Shown: positions 36,546-48,125, counted from the stretch's first letter. The stretch: DNA of 64,000 nucleotides from Penelope pileata (GCA_013396635.1 WBMW01000154.1:609744-673743); one strand, 5' to 3'. Program-made: numbers and translations. The notes: generated from the sequence alone by a model not told the origin.

Positions 36546-39500
36546 TGATACCAGCTGGGGAATGCTGGCCTGAAGCCAACAGACATAGGGAGCAGCTGAA
36601 AGTTGCTTGGCTGGTCTCTCTATGGAGGGCTCTCAGCAAGTTTTACACAGACAATGAACAAAGTGCCATTTCTTGCTTAAAAAGGGCGAAGAAGAGAGAG
36701 TGGGAAAGCAGCATTCTGCGATGCAGATTTCCTGACAATCCCAACTTTATGGAAGGGCAACACAGATCAATCTTGAGCTCTCTTAATATGGGACAGGAAG
36801 CCAAAAATTAGTCATCAAACGGTGCAGCAGGTGCTAAGAGCCACCCAGACTGACAGTGTCTCCTGTAGTATAAACAAGTAAACTGTTTGATTGCAAGCTC
36901 TGGCTATTTTGCTCAGATGCCCCTTGTTTACTAAGCACTGAATAGCACTCAGCATTTACAGATGTAAAGCCCCTGACTGGGAAGGTCATTAAAATTGGCG
37001 GGGAGACTGGGTAAAATCTGAGAAAATCCACAGGGGAGCCCAGCTAATTAATTATAGTTTTGTAATGCACCTAGGAGAACAATGTCCAGAGCTCTGAGCT
37101 GTTTGAAGGGTCTGTTTAAAAGCAAATTAAGGCAGAATATCTACTGTAAACGTACAACTGGGCTGTATGCTAAATACACAAGCGAACTTGTTTACCCTGC
37201 TCCTGAGCCCTCTTGAGCATGGTAGGTTGGAACATTTGAACACAAATGTCACTGGGTTAAGAGAGGCNACCTCATTTTAATTTGTCACAATATGCTAAAA
37301 ACTCCCCAGAAGGTTATGGCATGTGATGCAAGACAGGTGAAGTTGGCTCTTTGGAAAGTGCTGGTGAGCATGCAGTTGTAGCATGTGCCCTTTAAAAACT
37401 GCTCCATGGACAGGGAGCAGTGGCCCCGAGGACTTCATGGATGATCGGAGGTGGTGTGTGCATTCCTGTACAGGGTTTGGATGACACAAAGTGAAACGAG
37501 GAACCATTATGTAACTTGGAAGATTGTATTATAAAATAACTTAAATACACACACACAAAAAAGGTGTATCCCAGCCAAGTGCTTCAGCGTGAAAGATGAG
37601 ATTCATAAGATTAGTAAGGCCTCCTATCTGCCAAATCTTGCTGAGCATTATACCATGCAATGGAGTTGTGCTAACCCCGTGTGCTATTATGACTCAGCTT
37701 AGTGGGAGAGGTAGGGCAGGGCAAGGCAAACTTTACTATCAGCATCTGCTCAGAAACTGAGCTATATTTACAACGCTGGGGCTGATAAAATGTCTGTTGT
37801 GTTTGACTAACACCAAACATTGCAATACATGGGTTACCAGAAAGGGACTGGATTGGCAGCTACATTGTTTAATTAAGATCAAATTACCAGAGGGCTAGAT
37901 TAGGTTCTCAAATTGTAACACAGAGATTATTAGCAAGAAATGAGTTTTGCTGTAAAAATAGCAGCCACCACCAGGTACAACACGTAGCAATGGCAATGCC
38001 AAGCTTTGCCAGCTGCTGTCCATCCCCAGCCTGGTGCTGCTCCTGCTCTTGCTCAAGGGACTCCTGGGGCATGGCAATGGACCAGAGAGTGGGATTAGAT
38101 GCTGTCTGCCATGCCATCCTCTATAAAACACAAATTGCTCCTGTGCTGCATGTCCCCACCCTGGAGAGTGTGAGAGCTGAGTGCTGGCGTAGGTGACCAT
38201 GGGGTCCCTCTGGGCTTCCTGGGAGCCACCTCTGTGCAGTAATAGCCACAGGCGTTGGTTGCCAGCACAGGAGCATGCAGAACCAAGATCCTCGCGACTT
38301 TGTAACATTTTTATTAATTTATTTTCTCTGAAAGTGTGAATGCACATGACTAAAAGCCTTTCTCCTTTTGGACATACTGAAAGGTTAAGCGGCCCTCCTC
38401 TGAGACAGCAGGACTTCTGGCACCTCTCTCCAGCTTGGCAGCCCACATTCCTCAGATTTATTTATTACTGCAATGTATTTCTCTCTGTTGAATATGAATG
38501 AGCTTGGCCAGTGGATGGAGGATTTAGGAAGGAGGGTCAGACAGAGACAGAGACACGGCTTTGAGCTTGTTTAAGCTTCATTTTCACAGGGAACCACACT
38601 AAGATCCGCCCACTAACGAAATACGCCCTGCTCCTGCTTATCTGGTGAGACGCTGGAGAGTCTCTTAGCTTCCTGGTGTTGCAGTTTCACTTGGTGGCAG
38701 TCTCCCTGTGACTTGGCATAACCTCTGCATTTCACCCACTGAGACTGTGGTGCACAAAGACAGAGAATCTAAAAGCAGCTTCTAAACTGAGGGACCAAAA
38801 CTCTACCCAGTGTTGACTGCAAATAAGAAGACCTGCAGCTCCAACCAAAGCCAATGGGAGCTGCTGTGTGCAGGCACATCGGGTTATGGCAGCATTTCCT
38901 AATGAGCTGTTGGTTCTTTGGAGACTTGTGTTTCTTCGTTGTAGCTCAGCGCTCAGGAGAGGGGAAGAAAGAGAAGTGTGTTGGTCTAATGCTGAAACAA
39001 CTAATTTATGTACTTACACTGTGACTTAAGAAAGCTCTGCTTTAAGTGAGTTTATTAAGTGGAGTCAGGATGTCTGACAGCTAGTGGAGCCTCTGCAAAT
39101 AAGACGGGGCTCTTGGTAGTAAAAAGTCAGAATCCAGTTAAAAAATATCTCCTCCAATTACAAGACTGCTTGAAATATTGTACTCTGGAAATGTTTGTGT
39201 TTTAAGCTGTTTGAGTGTACAGTGTAAGTCATTGATTTTTTTCTTGGTTTTGTTGCTAGATCTACGAGGGGAAATGTTTTTCTCCGCTTGCTGGACAGCA
39301 GCCATGAATTGGTAATGACTAGCCATGTTTCAAAAGTGCATGTGTGTTTTAATCTGCATTAAAAGCCATGCTTATCTTCTTTCTGTAAGCTAGAGGAAGT
39401 TTTAATGTCTGTGCTGCTGGCGAAGTGCAAACTGCTGCTGGAGGGAAAAGGAGAAAGGTGAGCACTGAGCATCATGGTGCAAGGGCATCAGCTCCTCTTG

Positions 39501-39754
39501 CACATCTTCAGGCTTCATGACCTCAGCTCAACCACTGCAACGAGCCTCATCCTCTTTAGGCAGCTTCCCCACCTCAGAACTGCTTAATTATATCCCTCAT
39601 TTCTTCAATCTGATGCAGGCCTGACCATTTTTTAAGGTTGAAATGTGGCACCTCCATACTAACAGATCACCAGCAAGCTCTCGTGCAAGGAGTGAGGAGG
39701 TCTCAGTGGTTGGGGGAAATCATTGACACATTTGCTCTTTTTGACCTACATCCT
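36546..39754. other. single-copy noncoding sequence
   Basis: No gene or recognised repeat is seen. An isolated N lies at 37268. A short CA run occurs near 37545-37556. TAATTAATTATA lies near 37045-37056 in a compact, repeat-free stretch (36.86-37.9 kb) that looks like ordinary conserved-type DNA. The 183-codon minus frame (37895-38446) is the longest one free of transposon sequence, but it has no domain motif. Confidence 0.45.
37268..37268. other. isolated ambiguous base
   Basis: A single N lies inside otherwise unique sequence with no local repeat to explain it. It may be an unresolved polymorphism or a minimal contig join. Confidence 0.95.
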
Positions 39755-40076
39755 TGTAAGGGAAACATGAGGTCACGGCCTGAATTAGTGATTGAGCACC
39801 TGGTGAAGGGCGGTGGCTGGCCTAAGGAACACCTGTGCCCCCCTCCATGTGACCAGGAGGGGTGGACCCAGGGTGGGACTAGCCTGGGCTCATTTAAGAG
39901 CCAGCCACCCAGGGGAAAGGATACCTTGTGTGGGATCTGGCTGTTTCTCGTCTTGGTGGGAGTTCAGTATCATGTAAGTTGAAATATTTTGTTTGCAATC
40001 ATTAAACCACTTAATACTCTACCTGGGATCACTAGAAATCTATCTGAAGCGATCTTGCTTCTGCGATTGCACCACA
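39755..40076 (+). mobile_element. solo LTR, 322 bp, with perfect 5-bp target duplication (family 1, copy A)
   Basis: The element starts TGTAAGGGAAACATGAGG and ends in CCACA, so it has the TG...CA ends of a retroviral LTR. ATCCT occurs immediately before (39750-39754) and after (40077-40081), a perfect 5-bp target-site duplication. Inside are a TATA-like catttaagag (39891-39900) and an ATTAAA polyadenylation-type signal (40001-40006), as expected for U3-R-U5. It is clearly homologous to the elements at 59.0 and 62.0 kb. No internal gag, pol or env region lies beside it, so it is a solo LTR left by recombination. A 5-bp duplication is typical of ERVL-like or some class I elements. I cannot name the family. 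Confidence 0.88.
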
Positions 40077-40224
40077 ATCCTCAACCAATGTGTTATTTGA
40101 GAATAAAGGTGCTTATTTCAGAGAGGTTGCTCAGCTTTTCAAATTCATCACAGCTAAGTCTGTAGAAGTTATGTTGGTTTCTTTTCAGAGGCAATTTCCT
40201 TTGTCTGGGGGAAACTGAGGTGGA
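40077..40224. other. short unique segment after the LTR
   Basis: This holds the right copy of the ATCCT target duplication (40077-40081), followed by sequence without recognisable features. Confidence 0.5.
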
Positions 40225-40395
40225 GAAGGAGGATTGCATAGAGGCTAAAGTGTTAATTTGGGATTTGGGACACCTTGATTTAATTCCTTCCCCAGATTTC
40301 CTTGGACAAGCCACAGAGTCTCCTACTCCTGCCATTTTCAAATTAAATGCGGAAATTTCATCAAATTTGCCTTCTGAGGTAGCAAGGAAAACACT
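40225..40395 (+). mobile_element. probable MIR/tRNA-derived SINE remnant
   Basis: The order gcatagaggctaaagtgtta, tttgggatttgggacacctt, gatttaattcc, ttccttggacaagccacag and a ccattttcaaattaaatgcg stretch follows the plus-strand layout of MIR-like SINEs. That layout is a head with box-B-like 'gggttctaatcc', then 'cttgggcaagtcac', then 'cagtttccc..ctgtaaaatgggg', here with an internal deletion. Divergence is high and the assignment rests on order more than identity. Confidence 0.45.
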
Positions 40396-41606
40396 CAAGA
40401 AAAAGCTAAGGCAATGGGGCCACGTAAGTACCTCCAAGAGAAGTCTAGATGGATCTATGTGAAGAGATTAATTTTTGGTTGCCACCTTCTTCATGTGAGT
40501 ACATCCTGGGAGGAACCCTCATAAGGCAAAAGGAGTGTAAAAGGGAACCAGGCTCCTGTGATTTACAACAGTAAAGTCCCACAATGAGGTCTCCTTATTC
40601 TCAACAGCCTACTTGAAGCAGCAGACTATTTTTCCTAATTCCCCCCTGTTCAATTACAGCAGCCACTTTTACTGATGACCAGACAAGCAGAAATATTCAA
40701 CCTGATCCTTCTGCTGTTGTTCTTTCTGCTCCAACTCAGCCAACAATGCATTCTGGTTGCTAGGGAGGGCAGTTATAGCAGTGGCATCTTCATAGCTGCT
40801 CTGCAAGATTTGTCTGTACAAAATGTACTATTAATAATAAATAATTATCTAAGCCCCCNNNNNNNNNNNNNNNNNNNNNNNNNNNNNNNNNNNCCCCGCC
40901 CGAAAAAGAATTGTCATAACTTCCCATAAACTTATGGGCTTTGAAAGTGTAATGAAATGAAATCATCACTTTTTTGGCTACAACAGCTCCACACTATTTC
41001 TCTATTTGGGTGGAACAGGGTAATCTCTGAAAACCACACCCAAGTAATTCCAGTATTTCTGCTAATGTGCGTATACTTTGCTTCTGTAACCTGAACTAGC
41101 ATGTTCTCAACTAGCTCAGGTATTTCTGCACGGTACTTCATGGAATAAACACATCCCAATTGCCCTTAGGCCAAGGCTCTGATGACAGTCACTTATGTCT
41201 ACTGCAAGCATTTCTCTTTCCTTTCACTTCAGCTTTGCTGAGGTCCTCCTGGGGGTAACGTTTTGAACAATGGATGGTTAGAGCAAAGGATAAGGGAGAA
41301 GAGACATTAAAAAGAAGTCCCTAAGATCCTGTGAAAATATGTGGGAAGATAGTGTGAAGAAGGATTAGGAAGTTTAAGGGAGTCCATGTAATTGGGTAAA
41401 CATGAAGGTCATTCAGAGAGACCATGAATGGTAAAATGAGGAGATGCAAGGAAATTTGAGAAGTTCAGGGGTGCAACCCTATAGTGATATTAGAAAACAA
41501 ATTATCTTAAGGAGAAACAAAGTTCCACAGCACCTTGCCATCTCCTGCTACTGTGAGAACAAATTTGAATTGATTTCTTCAGCCCAAAGTTCAATACTGC
41601 AGGGAT
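40396..41606. other. unique noncoding sequence containing an assembly gap
   Basis: No gene is seen. The 75-codon minus frame at 40932-41159 has no recognised domain. The only notable item is the N gap listed separately. Confidence 0.5.
40859..40893. other. assembly gap of 35 N flanked by C-runs
   Basis: Thirty-five N lie between ccccc on the left and ccccgccc on the right. Gaps at C/G homopolymers in bird assemblies often hide GC-rich, hard-to-sequence DNA. The real length is unknown. Confidence 0.97.
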
Positions 41607-41880
41607 CATAGTAGTGATAGGATGAGAGGTAATGGCCTCACGTTGTGCCAGGGGAGGTTCAGGTTGGATATTAGGAAAAATTTCTTCTCGAAAGAGTGGT
41701 AATGAACTGGAAGAGGCTGCCCACAGAGGTGGTGGAGTCACCGTCCCTGGAGGTGTCCAAGGAACGTGGAGATGTGGCCCTGAGGGACATGGTCTAGAGG
41801 GCATGGTTGGGATGAGTTAACAGTTGGACTAGGTGATCTTAGAGGTCTTTTCTGACCTCAGTGATTCTGTGGTTCTGTGA
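41607..41880 (+). mobile_element. CR1 LINE 3' end, second subfamily
   Basis: CR1 landmarks run from tagtgataggatgagaggta through ggttggatattaggaaaaat, gaagaggctgcccacagagg, ccctggaggtgtccaagg and gacatggtctagagggcatg to gttggactaggtgatcttag, ending gattctgtggttctgtga. The 'cctgagggacatggtctag...gggcatgg' 3' UTR is typical of the CR1-F/H type and differs from the 36.3-kb copy. It is 5' truncated with no coding capacity. Confidence 0.94.
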
Positions 41881-44055
41881 CCATGAAAACTAATGACTGC
41901 CAGAGATGTGGGCAGGAGAATATACAGGATCATACAGCACTGTTATGTTTATAAAATACTGGCTATGGTAAGCTACCAATCATGACTCTTTCTGCATGTG
42001 CAATGTTCCATAAAGTAGCTCAGCTCATTCCCCCTCTGTCATCTCACGGATGAATCTTTCTGGGCTCTGCCTGGGAGCCAGAAGAGGAAGGATGAGTCCA
42101 GTACGTGCTTCACCTGGCGGCTGCTATATCATGCAGATTTTCAGTGCTAGTTTGGTCCTCTTCATTCTGTGCATACAAATTTTGGATGACCACAGCAGAC
42201 AGAACCAGAGAGACAGTTGTGGTAATGACAGAGTTTTTTGAGATCTATGTGACCTTCAGCAGCTCTGTGGTTGAAGAAATTGAAACCAGAACAAATCCCT
42301 GTCCTTCCTGATGATTAAGTAGATTGAAATTTCACAGTAGCATCCAACAGACATACTGATTCACGTTAATTTGTCAGTTAGGATTAGTGGATTAATACTG
42401 GAGACTGCTATTTCACAGGGGTATACACGTAGACATTGTCTTCCGTGGAATGAGGCTAGCATACAGCAATCTGAATGCCATGCTTCTCCTTTCACATTTT
42501 TCAGATTCATGTCTGGTTGATCTAGGTGAACAGAGCACAGCACAAAGTGGTTTCCAGCCCATTCCATGCCACCAGGTCATTCTGCACAAAGTAACACAGC
42601 CCTTGGGGGTCTTTGCGGACACCCTGGCACCAGCTGTGATCTCTGGGAACTTGCTGTGGAGATGTGTTGTGGTCTGACCCGGGAGAAAAATGAGGCCTTC
42701 AGTTGGTGTTAAGTGGACGGTGGCTTGCATCATAAAAACCACCACAAATATTTTATTACAGCCTGCTAAGAAAAAAAAGACAGGTTTTTGCCTGTGTAGA
42801 TGCTGGGATTTTATTGAACTGAAAACAGACGTCTCAGAGCATGACAGTGGTTCACAGTCCCAACAAGTTGTCATTGTGCTGTATGTAAGTAGTATGATCT
42901 GATATCCTTCATCTTTCCATTTCTAAACACCATTTTGTGGGCAGCATGTATACATTAAGCAGTATGTTCTTCCATTTTGGAATTTTTGGCCTTCTAATTG
43001 GATTGATTAGTCTGGGTGTTTTTCAGGCACTGAGGGAAAAAATTAGATGTGTTTGTCTATACTGCTGAAAGGCACAGTTCTGTGATAAAACTCCAGAAAC
43101 CAAATCAAACCAAAACAAAACCAATGGACATGTAACATGGCTGGATTTGACTCTGAATTCCAGTGTTCAGTGTTTGCCTTTCAAAAAAAATAACTCTGAC
43201 TCAGAGTATCCATTGCAGTGCCAAAAGCTAACCCACAAGGTGGGGTAGGGTGAAGGGAGAGGTGGAAGCATTCTGCAAATGGAAGACTGTGTGCATTATT
43301 CAGTCTTTAACATTGCTTGCATTCATGGAGCAATGCCCTTCAGTTTGGGAAAGCATCACAAGCACACCTCCTGTTTGGCAGGATAAATAAAAGGCATCTT
43401 ACAGAATCTGTATGTGAGACCATTAGCCTGACGTCCAAGACACTGCAAAAGCTCTGCTGATAAACCACACCTCTTGAAGGAGACTGGTATTCTTACATCA
43501 CTGACACAAGCAAAGTCCTCAAACCTGGGCAAATAAGGCCTTGTCTGAAGGCTGCTCTCCTTGCCAGTTCTTTCCACTGTTGCTACCCAAGGGACGCAAA
43601 TGAAGGGAATATCCTGCAAGAAAAAATGATTGTCTCATCATTTAAAAGGTAATTTTGTGAGTTTGGGTGTGGGTTTTGAAATTAGTACACTGGCAGAAAC
43701 AAAGTCCCAGTCATTATCTTGCAGTTCCAATCAGTAACTCTTTGATTATTTCCACAATGAAGGGCTATACTGTAGACCCTAATTTTCTAAAAGAGTATAT
43801 ACTAAGGTGTGGAGAAGAAAGGCAACTCAGTCAAAGTTGTGGAGCAGGGAAAGGAGAGGAGTTAAATTAAACCATGCCTCTACATCGATAGCCCTACCCA
43901 TGGACAGCACAGACTCTCCAGAGGATCTTTTATGCATCTATAGATGGAATAAAATTAGTCATCAGGGTGTTAAAGATTCCTCTGACCGCTTGTAACCTTA
44001 TTGGAACCAACAGCAGTGTCATTCTGAAGAAAAAACTGAAGGTCTTTAGCATCCT
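41881..44055. other. unique noncoding sequence
   Basis: No gene or recognised repeat is seen. The 153-codon minus frame (42413-42874) and the 87-codon minus frame (43356-43619) have no domain motifs. Confidence 0.5.
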
Positions 44056-44630
44056 CATTGTGGTTTAACACCAGCAAGCAGCTCAACAGTGCACAGCTGC
44101 CCACTCACTCTCCTCAGGTGGAATGGGGGAGAGAATCAGAGAGATAAAAGAGAACTTATGGGTTGAGATAAAGACAGTTTACCAAGTAAAGCAGAAGCCA
44201 TGCATGCAAGTGAAGTGAAGGAATTCATTCACTGCTTTCCATCTACAGGCAGATGTTCAGCCACTTCCAGGAAAGCAGGGCTCATCATACATAATCGTTT
44301 CTTGGGAAGACAAAACCATTGCTCCAATCATCTGTCCCTTCCTCCTTCCTTATTCCAGTTTTATTTCTGAGCGTTATGCCATGTGGTGGGGGATATCCCT
44401 TTGATCAGTTTGGGTCCCCCGTCCTGGCTGCGTCCTCCCAGGCTGCTGGTGCATCCCCAGCCTCCTCGCTGGCAGGGGAGCATGAGAAGTAAAGTTCTTG
44501 GCTCTGTGCAAGAACTGTTCTCCAACAACTGAAAACATCGGTGTGCTATCACCACTGTTTTCATCAAAAATACATCATCATACAATCCTCTGTGAAGAAA
44601 ATCAACTTTGTCCCAGTCAAAATCATGACA
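44056..44630 (-). mobile_element. solo LTR of a common avian ERV family (family 2), about 575 bp
   Basis: Read on the plus strand, this is the reverse complement of a widespread avian LTR. Landmarks are gtggtttaacaccagcaagc, gggagagaatcagagagata, aactatgggttgagataaag-type text near 44157-44175, ggaattcattcactgctttc, gaaagcagggctcatcatac, gatatccctttgatcagttt, cagcctcctcgctggcagg and gtcccagtcaaaatcatgac. Taking the family's usual ends, the flanks are ATCCT (44051-44055) and ATCTT (44631-44635), a 5-bp duplication with one mismatch. No internal retroviral genes adjoin it. The TATA and polyadenylation motifs are degraded, so it is probably inert. Confidence 0.88.
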
Positions 44631-45156
44631 ATCTTGAAACTCTGAACAGCTACAGCCTGTGAATAACCAGCCAGTTGCCATAAAGCTAAAGGATATTGAC
44701 TCAGTGATGCAGAAGGAGACATCTTCTGCCAAGCTGCTTTACCTTACAGCTTCAACTCTTGTAAGTGCTACTGTTCACAGCCTTCTATTTTACTGCTTTG
44801 TGAGTTTGTGTGTCTTTAAGTCTCTTCCTGAAGAATTTTGGATCAGCAGCCCTTTGAATCTCAAACTTGCCAAGTCTATCTTCAAATAAACCTCATCAAT
44901 TGTGTGGGCTTATTTGGAAGCTGTCCAAAGCAAATCCTAGCTGAATTGCGTAAGTGTAAAACAAAAATATATGGGATGGGAAAAGTTTGCGGCATTTAGG
45001 TAAAGGAGAGCTGGGAAGAGTGGGTGAGAGAAAGCATATCAAGCATAAATATGATGTGTTCATAAGAGGCTAAATTGAGTGCTATGCATCCAAAAATAAA
45101 ACAACATAATTAGTAGCAAAACTGGTCTGAAAGTTCAGGCTTCCCCACTCTTACAG
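44631..45156. other. unique noncoding sequence
   Basis: This holds the right flank of the LTR target site. No gene or other repeat is recognised. Confidence 0.5.
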
Positions 45157-45240
45157 GATCATAGGATATTGTAGGTTGGAAGGGGCATCAGGATGTCTCT
45201 AGTCCAATCTCATTCTCAAGGAAGGGTCAGCTACAAGGTA
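45157..45240 (-). mobile_element. CR1 LINE, short 3' terminal fragment
   Basis: The plus strand reads aggatcataggatattgtag, gttggaaggggcatcagg, tctagtccaatctc and caaggaagggtcagctacaa. This is the reverse complement of the last 80 or so bases of a CR1 3' UTR. It is heavily 5' truncated. Confidence 0.82.
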
Positions 45241-47424
45241 CTTCATCTTGCCCTCATCTTTGTGACAAATGCATTTAAACAACACTTTCTTCCCCATGGT
45301 TGCGAGAGCAAGGAGGATGAGAACCAAAGGGAAACATATTCATGATTAAAAAGGCTTAGAGATCTTATTTCTCCTTCTCAAAGTCAGGATGAAGTAAGCC
45401 ATGAAATTATTACTTTGGCTGAAGCAGTTCATAAATCAGTGCCAGTCATATCCAGTCGGAATACTATCATGGGAGACCTGTTGTAGAAGAACATTTGTCC
45501 AAGTGGTCTAATAGTTCTGCTCCACTCACGATGGCATTGACCTCACATGCTCTAACCACCACAATCTGGAAAAGGGAGAACAAATGGCACTTAACACTTT
45601 CTTTACTTCCCCATCCTGGTATGAGAGATCATGGGTTGGAATCAAAATACCAGGGAAGTTCATGTCTCCCCCCTGCCTGGCTGCCTTACATGTTCCTGCA
45701 GCTTAAATACGCACCAACACAATCTGAGAAACCCAAGATAAGGAGGAAAGCATCTAAGTTCCAGCTGGGCTAAGGGATGCTAACAGATGTACAGTACAAA
45801 TTATTTCTTAGCACCCTTGCTGTGATTGCTAATTCTGTCCAAGATTTCCAGGCCTCTGTGAAGCGATAATTATTCACATAGCCATGAGGATTCTGGGCTG
45901 AATACTCCAGGACTGTAGTGCCTCTGTGCCCCAAACACATGCCTGTTTGATGATCTAAGCTGTGTCTGGGTTAGTTAAACTCCAACTTTGAAAGTATTCA
46001 CACAACACTTCATGTTCCCAAAGATTTCTTCAGAAGTGCTAGATGGTATTTTTAAGTCCTTAAAAAGATACGATATTCAGACGCAACTTGGCACTTACTG
46101 AAAATTGGGCTAGTAGGGCAAGAAGATGTCCTAGATTGGGCACTCAGGCATCAGATTATGTCAAACCTCCAATCGTTTAAGAATGACTCTGAGGTCCATG
46201 AGATGTATTTGAAAGTAGACCTCCAAGACAGAAGATCAACGCTTGAGGCGTTTTGTACACATTTTGTACAAGGATGTTCTTCAGTTAGGATGGGAGTGGC
46301 AGAGCTCTCAAAAACAGGAACATTTGGAAAAAAAAATATGTTATAAAATGACTGGTTTTGGAAAGACTGCCTCATGTTAGAAAAGGCCAGAACTTTAGAG
46401 GTATTTTGTAGTTTCACATGATATCACATTCAAGCATGATTTTTGAAAATACTGTGAAAGATACTGAACTGCCATCAGTTTCACTGTAAATTAGATACTG
46501 AAGAAGCACCTATTTGCACCTTTCAAAAGGTGCAATTAGAAAATCAGAGCATAAAGTATAGCACTTGAAAATTAGGCTGGAAAGGCTGTGAACTGAATTT
46601 AAGGTAACCAGTTGTTATTCTACTACCATATCAAATATACCAGTCTGCATTCTGCAAAAGGTTGAAGCTTGGGGGAAAAATAAAACAAAACGACAAAGAC
46701 CCAACAAAAACAGAGGTAGTAAAATGTCAATGATGTTTGTAAAGCATTTTAACTTAAATTTCAAAATTATGTATCCATTAAGGAAAATTTCTTGGTGCAA
46801 GGTTCCTGCTAGGAAACAAGTAGAGCTTTCCACCCTGAAAAAGGCAAGCTGTTCTTCAGCAGATTATCAAAAAGTCAACAGGAGATAATGATATTGATGC
46901 AATTTCATGTCAGTCAATTAGTTATTGTTCCTGCCCTAAGTAGAATGATTATTTCCATGTTACGGTTGTTGTTAGCTAATAACTGTGGTGACAGATGTCA
47001 AATAAGGCAGCACTCAGGTGGTTTCCAGGCAGAGCATTTCAGATAGCTGTCAGAAGAGCTTTTCTCAAGGTATTAACACAAAAATTAATTCACATTATTC
47101 TGCATCATTGTTCTAGTGGTTTGGGGGGGTTTTCCTTAGCTTTGTTGTTGTGAATAATTAGTGTTTCTCTGATGCTTGCTGAGTACAATAACAGGAAGCA
47201 CCTCGTTTCCTTTAGAAGAGTAGCTCTAAATACCTGTAAGAGTATGATTCCTGTCTTGCTTTGATTAAAGTCTCTATGCACTCCATGCTGTCCAGATTGA
47301 CCATTTGAACATGGCCATGAATTCTTCGCACACAGTCAAACATGGTGGCACTTCCACACCAAACCTTTAACACTTCCCATTCAGCACTGAGTGTGCCACT
47401 CAATGTCCAATTGCCTTTGTTGGA
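45241..47424. other. unique noncoding sequence
   Basis: No gene is supported apart from the uncertain exon-like frame at 47223-47447 discussed in the findings. A near-perfect palindrome with TTGCACCTTT and AAAGGTGCAA arms lies at 46514-46535. Confidence 0.45.
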
Positions 47425-47530
47425 TGGGTCAAAAGGAGACTGAACCCATCCTCACACAAGGATCCTATGGTAAAGTCATTTAACTTCTCTCTGTCCCACC
47501 TCAACAGCTAGTAAAACAGAGGTGTTTGCA
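47425..47530 (+). mobile_element. MIR-like SINE remnant
   Basis: The plus strand follows the MIR order: gggtcaaaaggagactgaac, acccatcc, then tatggtaaagtcatttaact, tctctctgtcccacctcaac and agctagtaaaacagagg. These parallel the 'gggcaagtcacttaacctct', 'ctgtgcctcagttt' and 'ctgtaaaatgggg' blocks. It is a degenerate copy of about 100 bp with no internal promoter likely to work. Confidence 0.6.
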
Positions 47531-47705
47531 TTCCTTTGTACAGATCCTTTGTACAGATAGTTTTCTATTGTTTTCAGTATCACTTAAAACTTCATAAACA
47601 TCTTTTTCCTCATAGAAATTGAGGGAATTCAACATCGCTAATCTTTTGGCAGGATGATTTTCTTCTTCATCAGTGCTCTCCAAAGGAGAACTATAGTACC
47701 CTTTA

Positions 47706-48125
47706 ATCATACAGTCATAAAGTCATAGAATGACTGAGGTTGGAAGAGACGTTAAAGACCATCCAATTTCAACCACCTATTGTGGGCAGGATTGCCAACC
47801 ACCAGGTCAGTCTGCCCAGGGACCCATCCAACTTCGCCTTGAATGTCTTCAGGGATGAGACATCCACAGCTCTCTGGGCAGCCTATGCCAGTGCCTCTCC
47901 ACTCTCTTAGTGAAAAATTTCCTTCAAATATGTAATTTAAATCTCTCCTCTTTTAGTTCAAAATCATTTTGCTTTGTCCTATCACAATCTCCCTGTGTAA
48001 AAAGTTGTTCTCCATCTATTTTATAAGCTCCCTTTAAATACTAAAAGGCTGCAATGAGGTTTCCGTGGACCCTTCTCCAGGTTGAACAACCCCAGCTCCC
48101 TCAGACTTTCTCTTAGTCATGGCCT
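47706..48125 (-). mobile_element. CR1 LINE, ORF2 end and 3' UTR
   Basis: The reverse complement of CR1 is clear: cataaagtcatagaatgact, gaggttggaagagacgttaa, agaccatccaa, ggcaggattgccaacc, gacccatccaacttcgcctt, cagctctctgggcagcctat, ttttagttcaaaatcatttt, gctttgtcctatcaca, and ccttctccaggttgaacaac with ccccagctccctcag. About 420 bp reach back into the ORF2 end. The terminal 8-mers on its 3' side are diverged, and the copy is old. Confidence 0.92.

Noticed and set aside
37895..38446. 183-codon minus-strand open frame
   Set aside because: No recognisable domain, no conserved-looking composition and no neighbouring exon. This length is unremarkable for the longest chance frame in 64 kb.
47501..47710. 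Acidic 69-codon minus frame upstream of the exon-like frame at 47.2 kb
   Set aside because: It lies between a CR1 end and a MIR-like remnant, is A-rich and runs into the SINE, so it is probably a chance frame.
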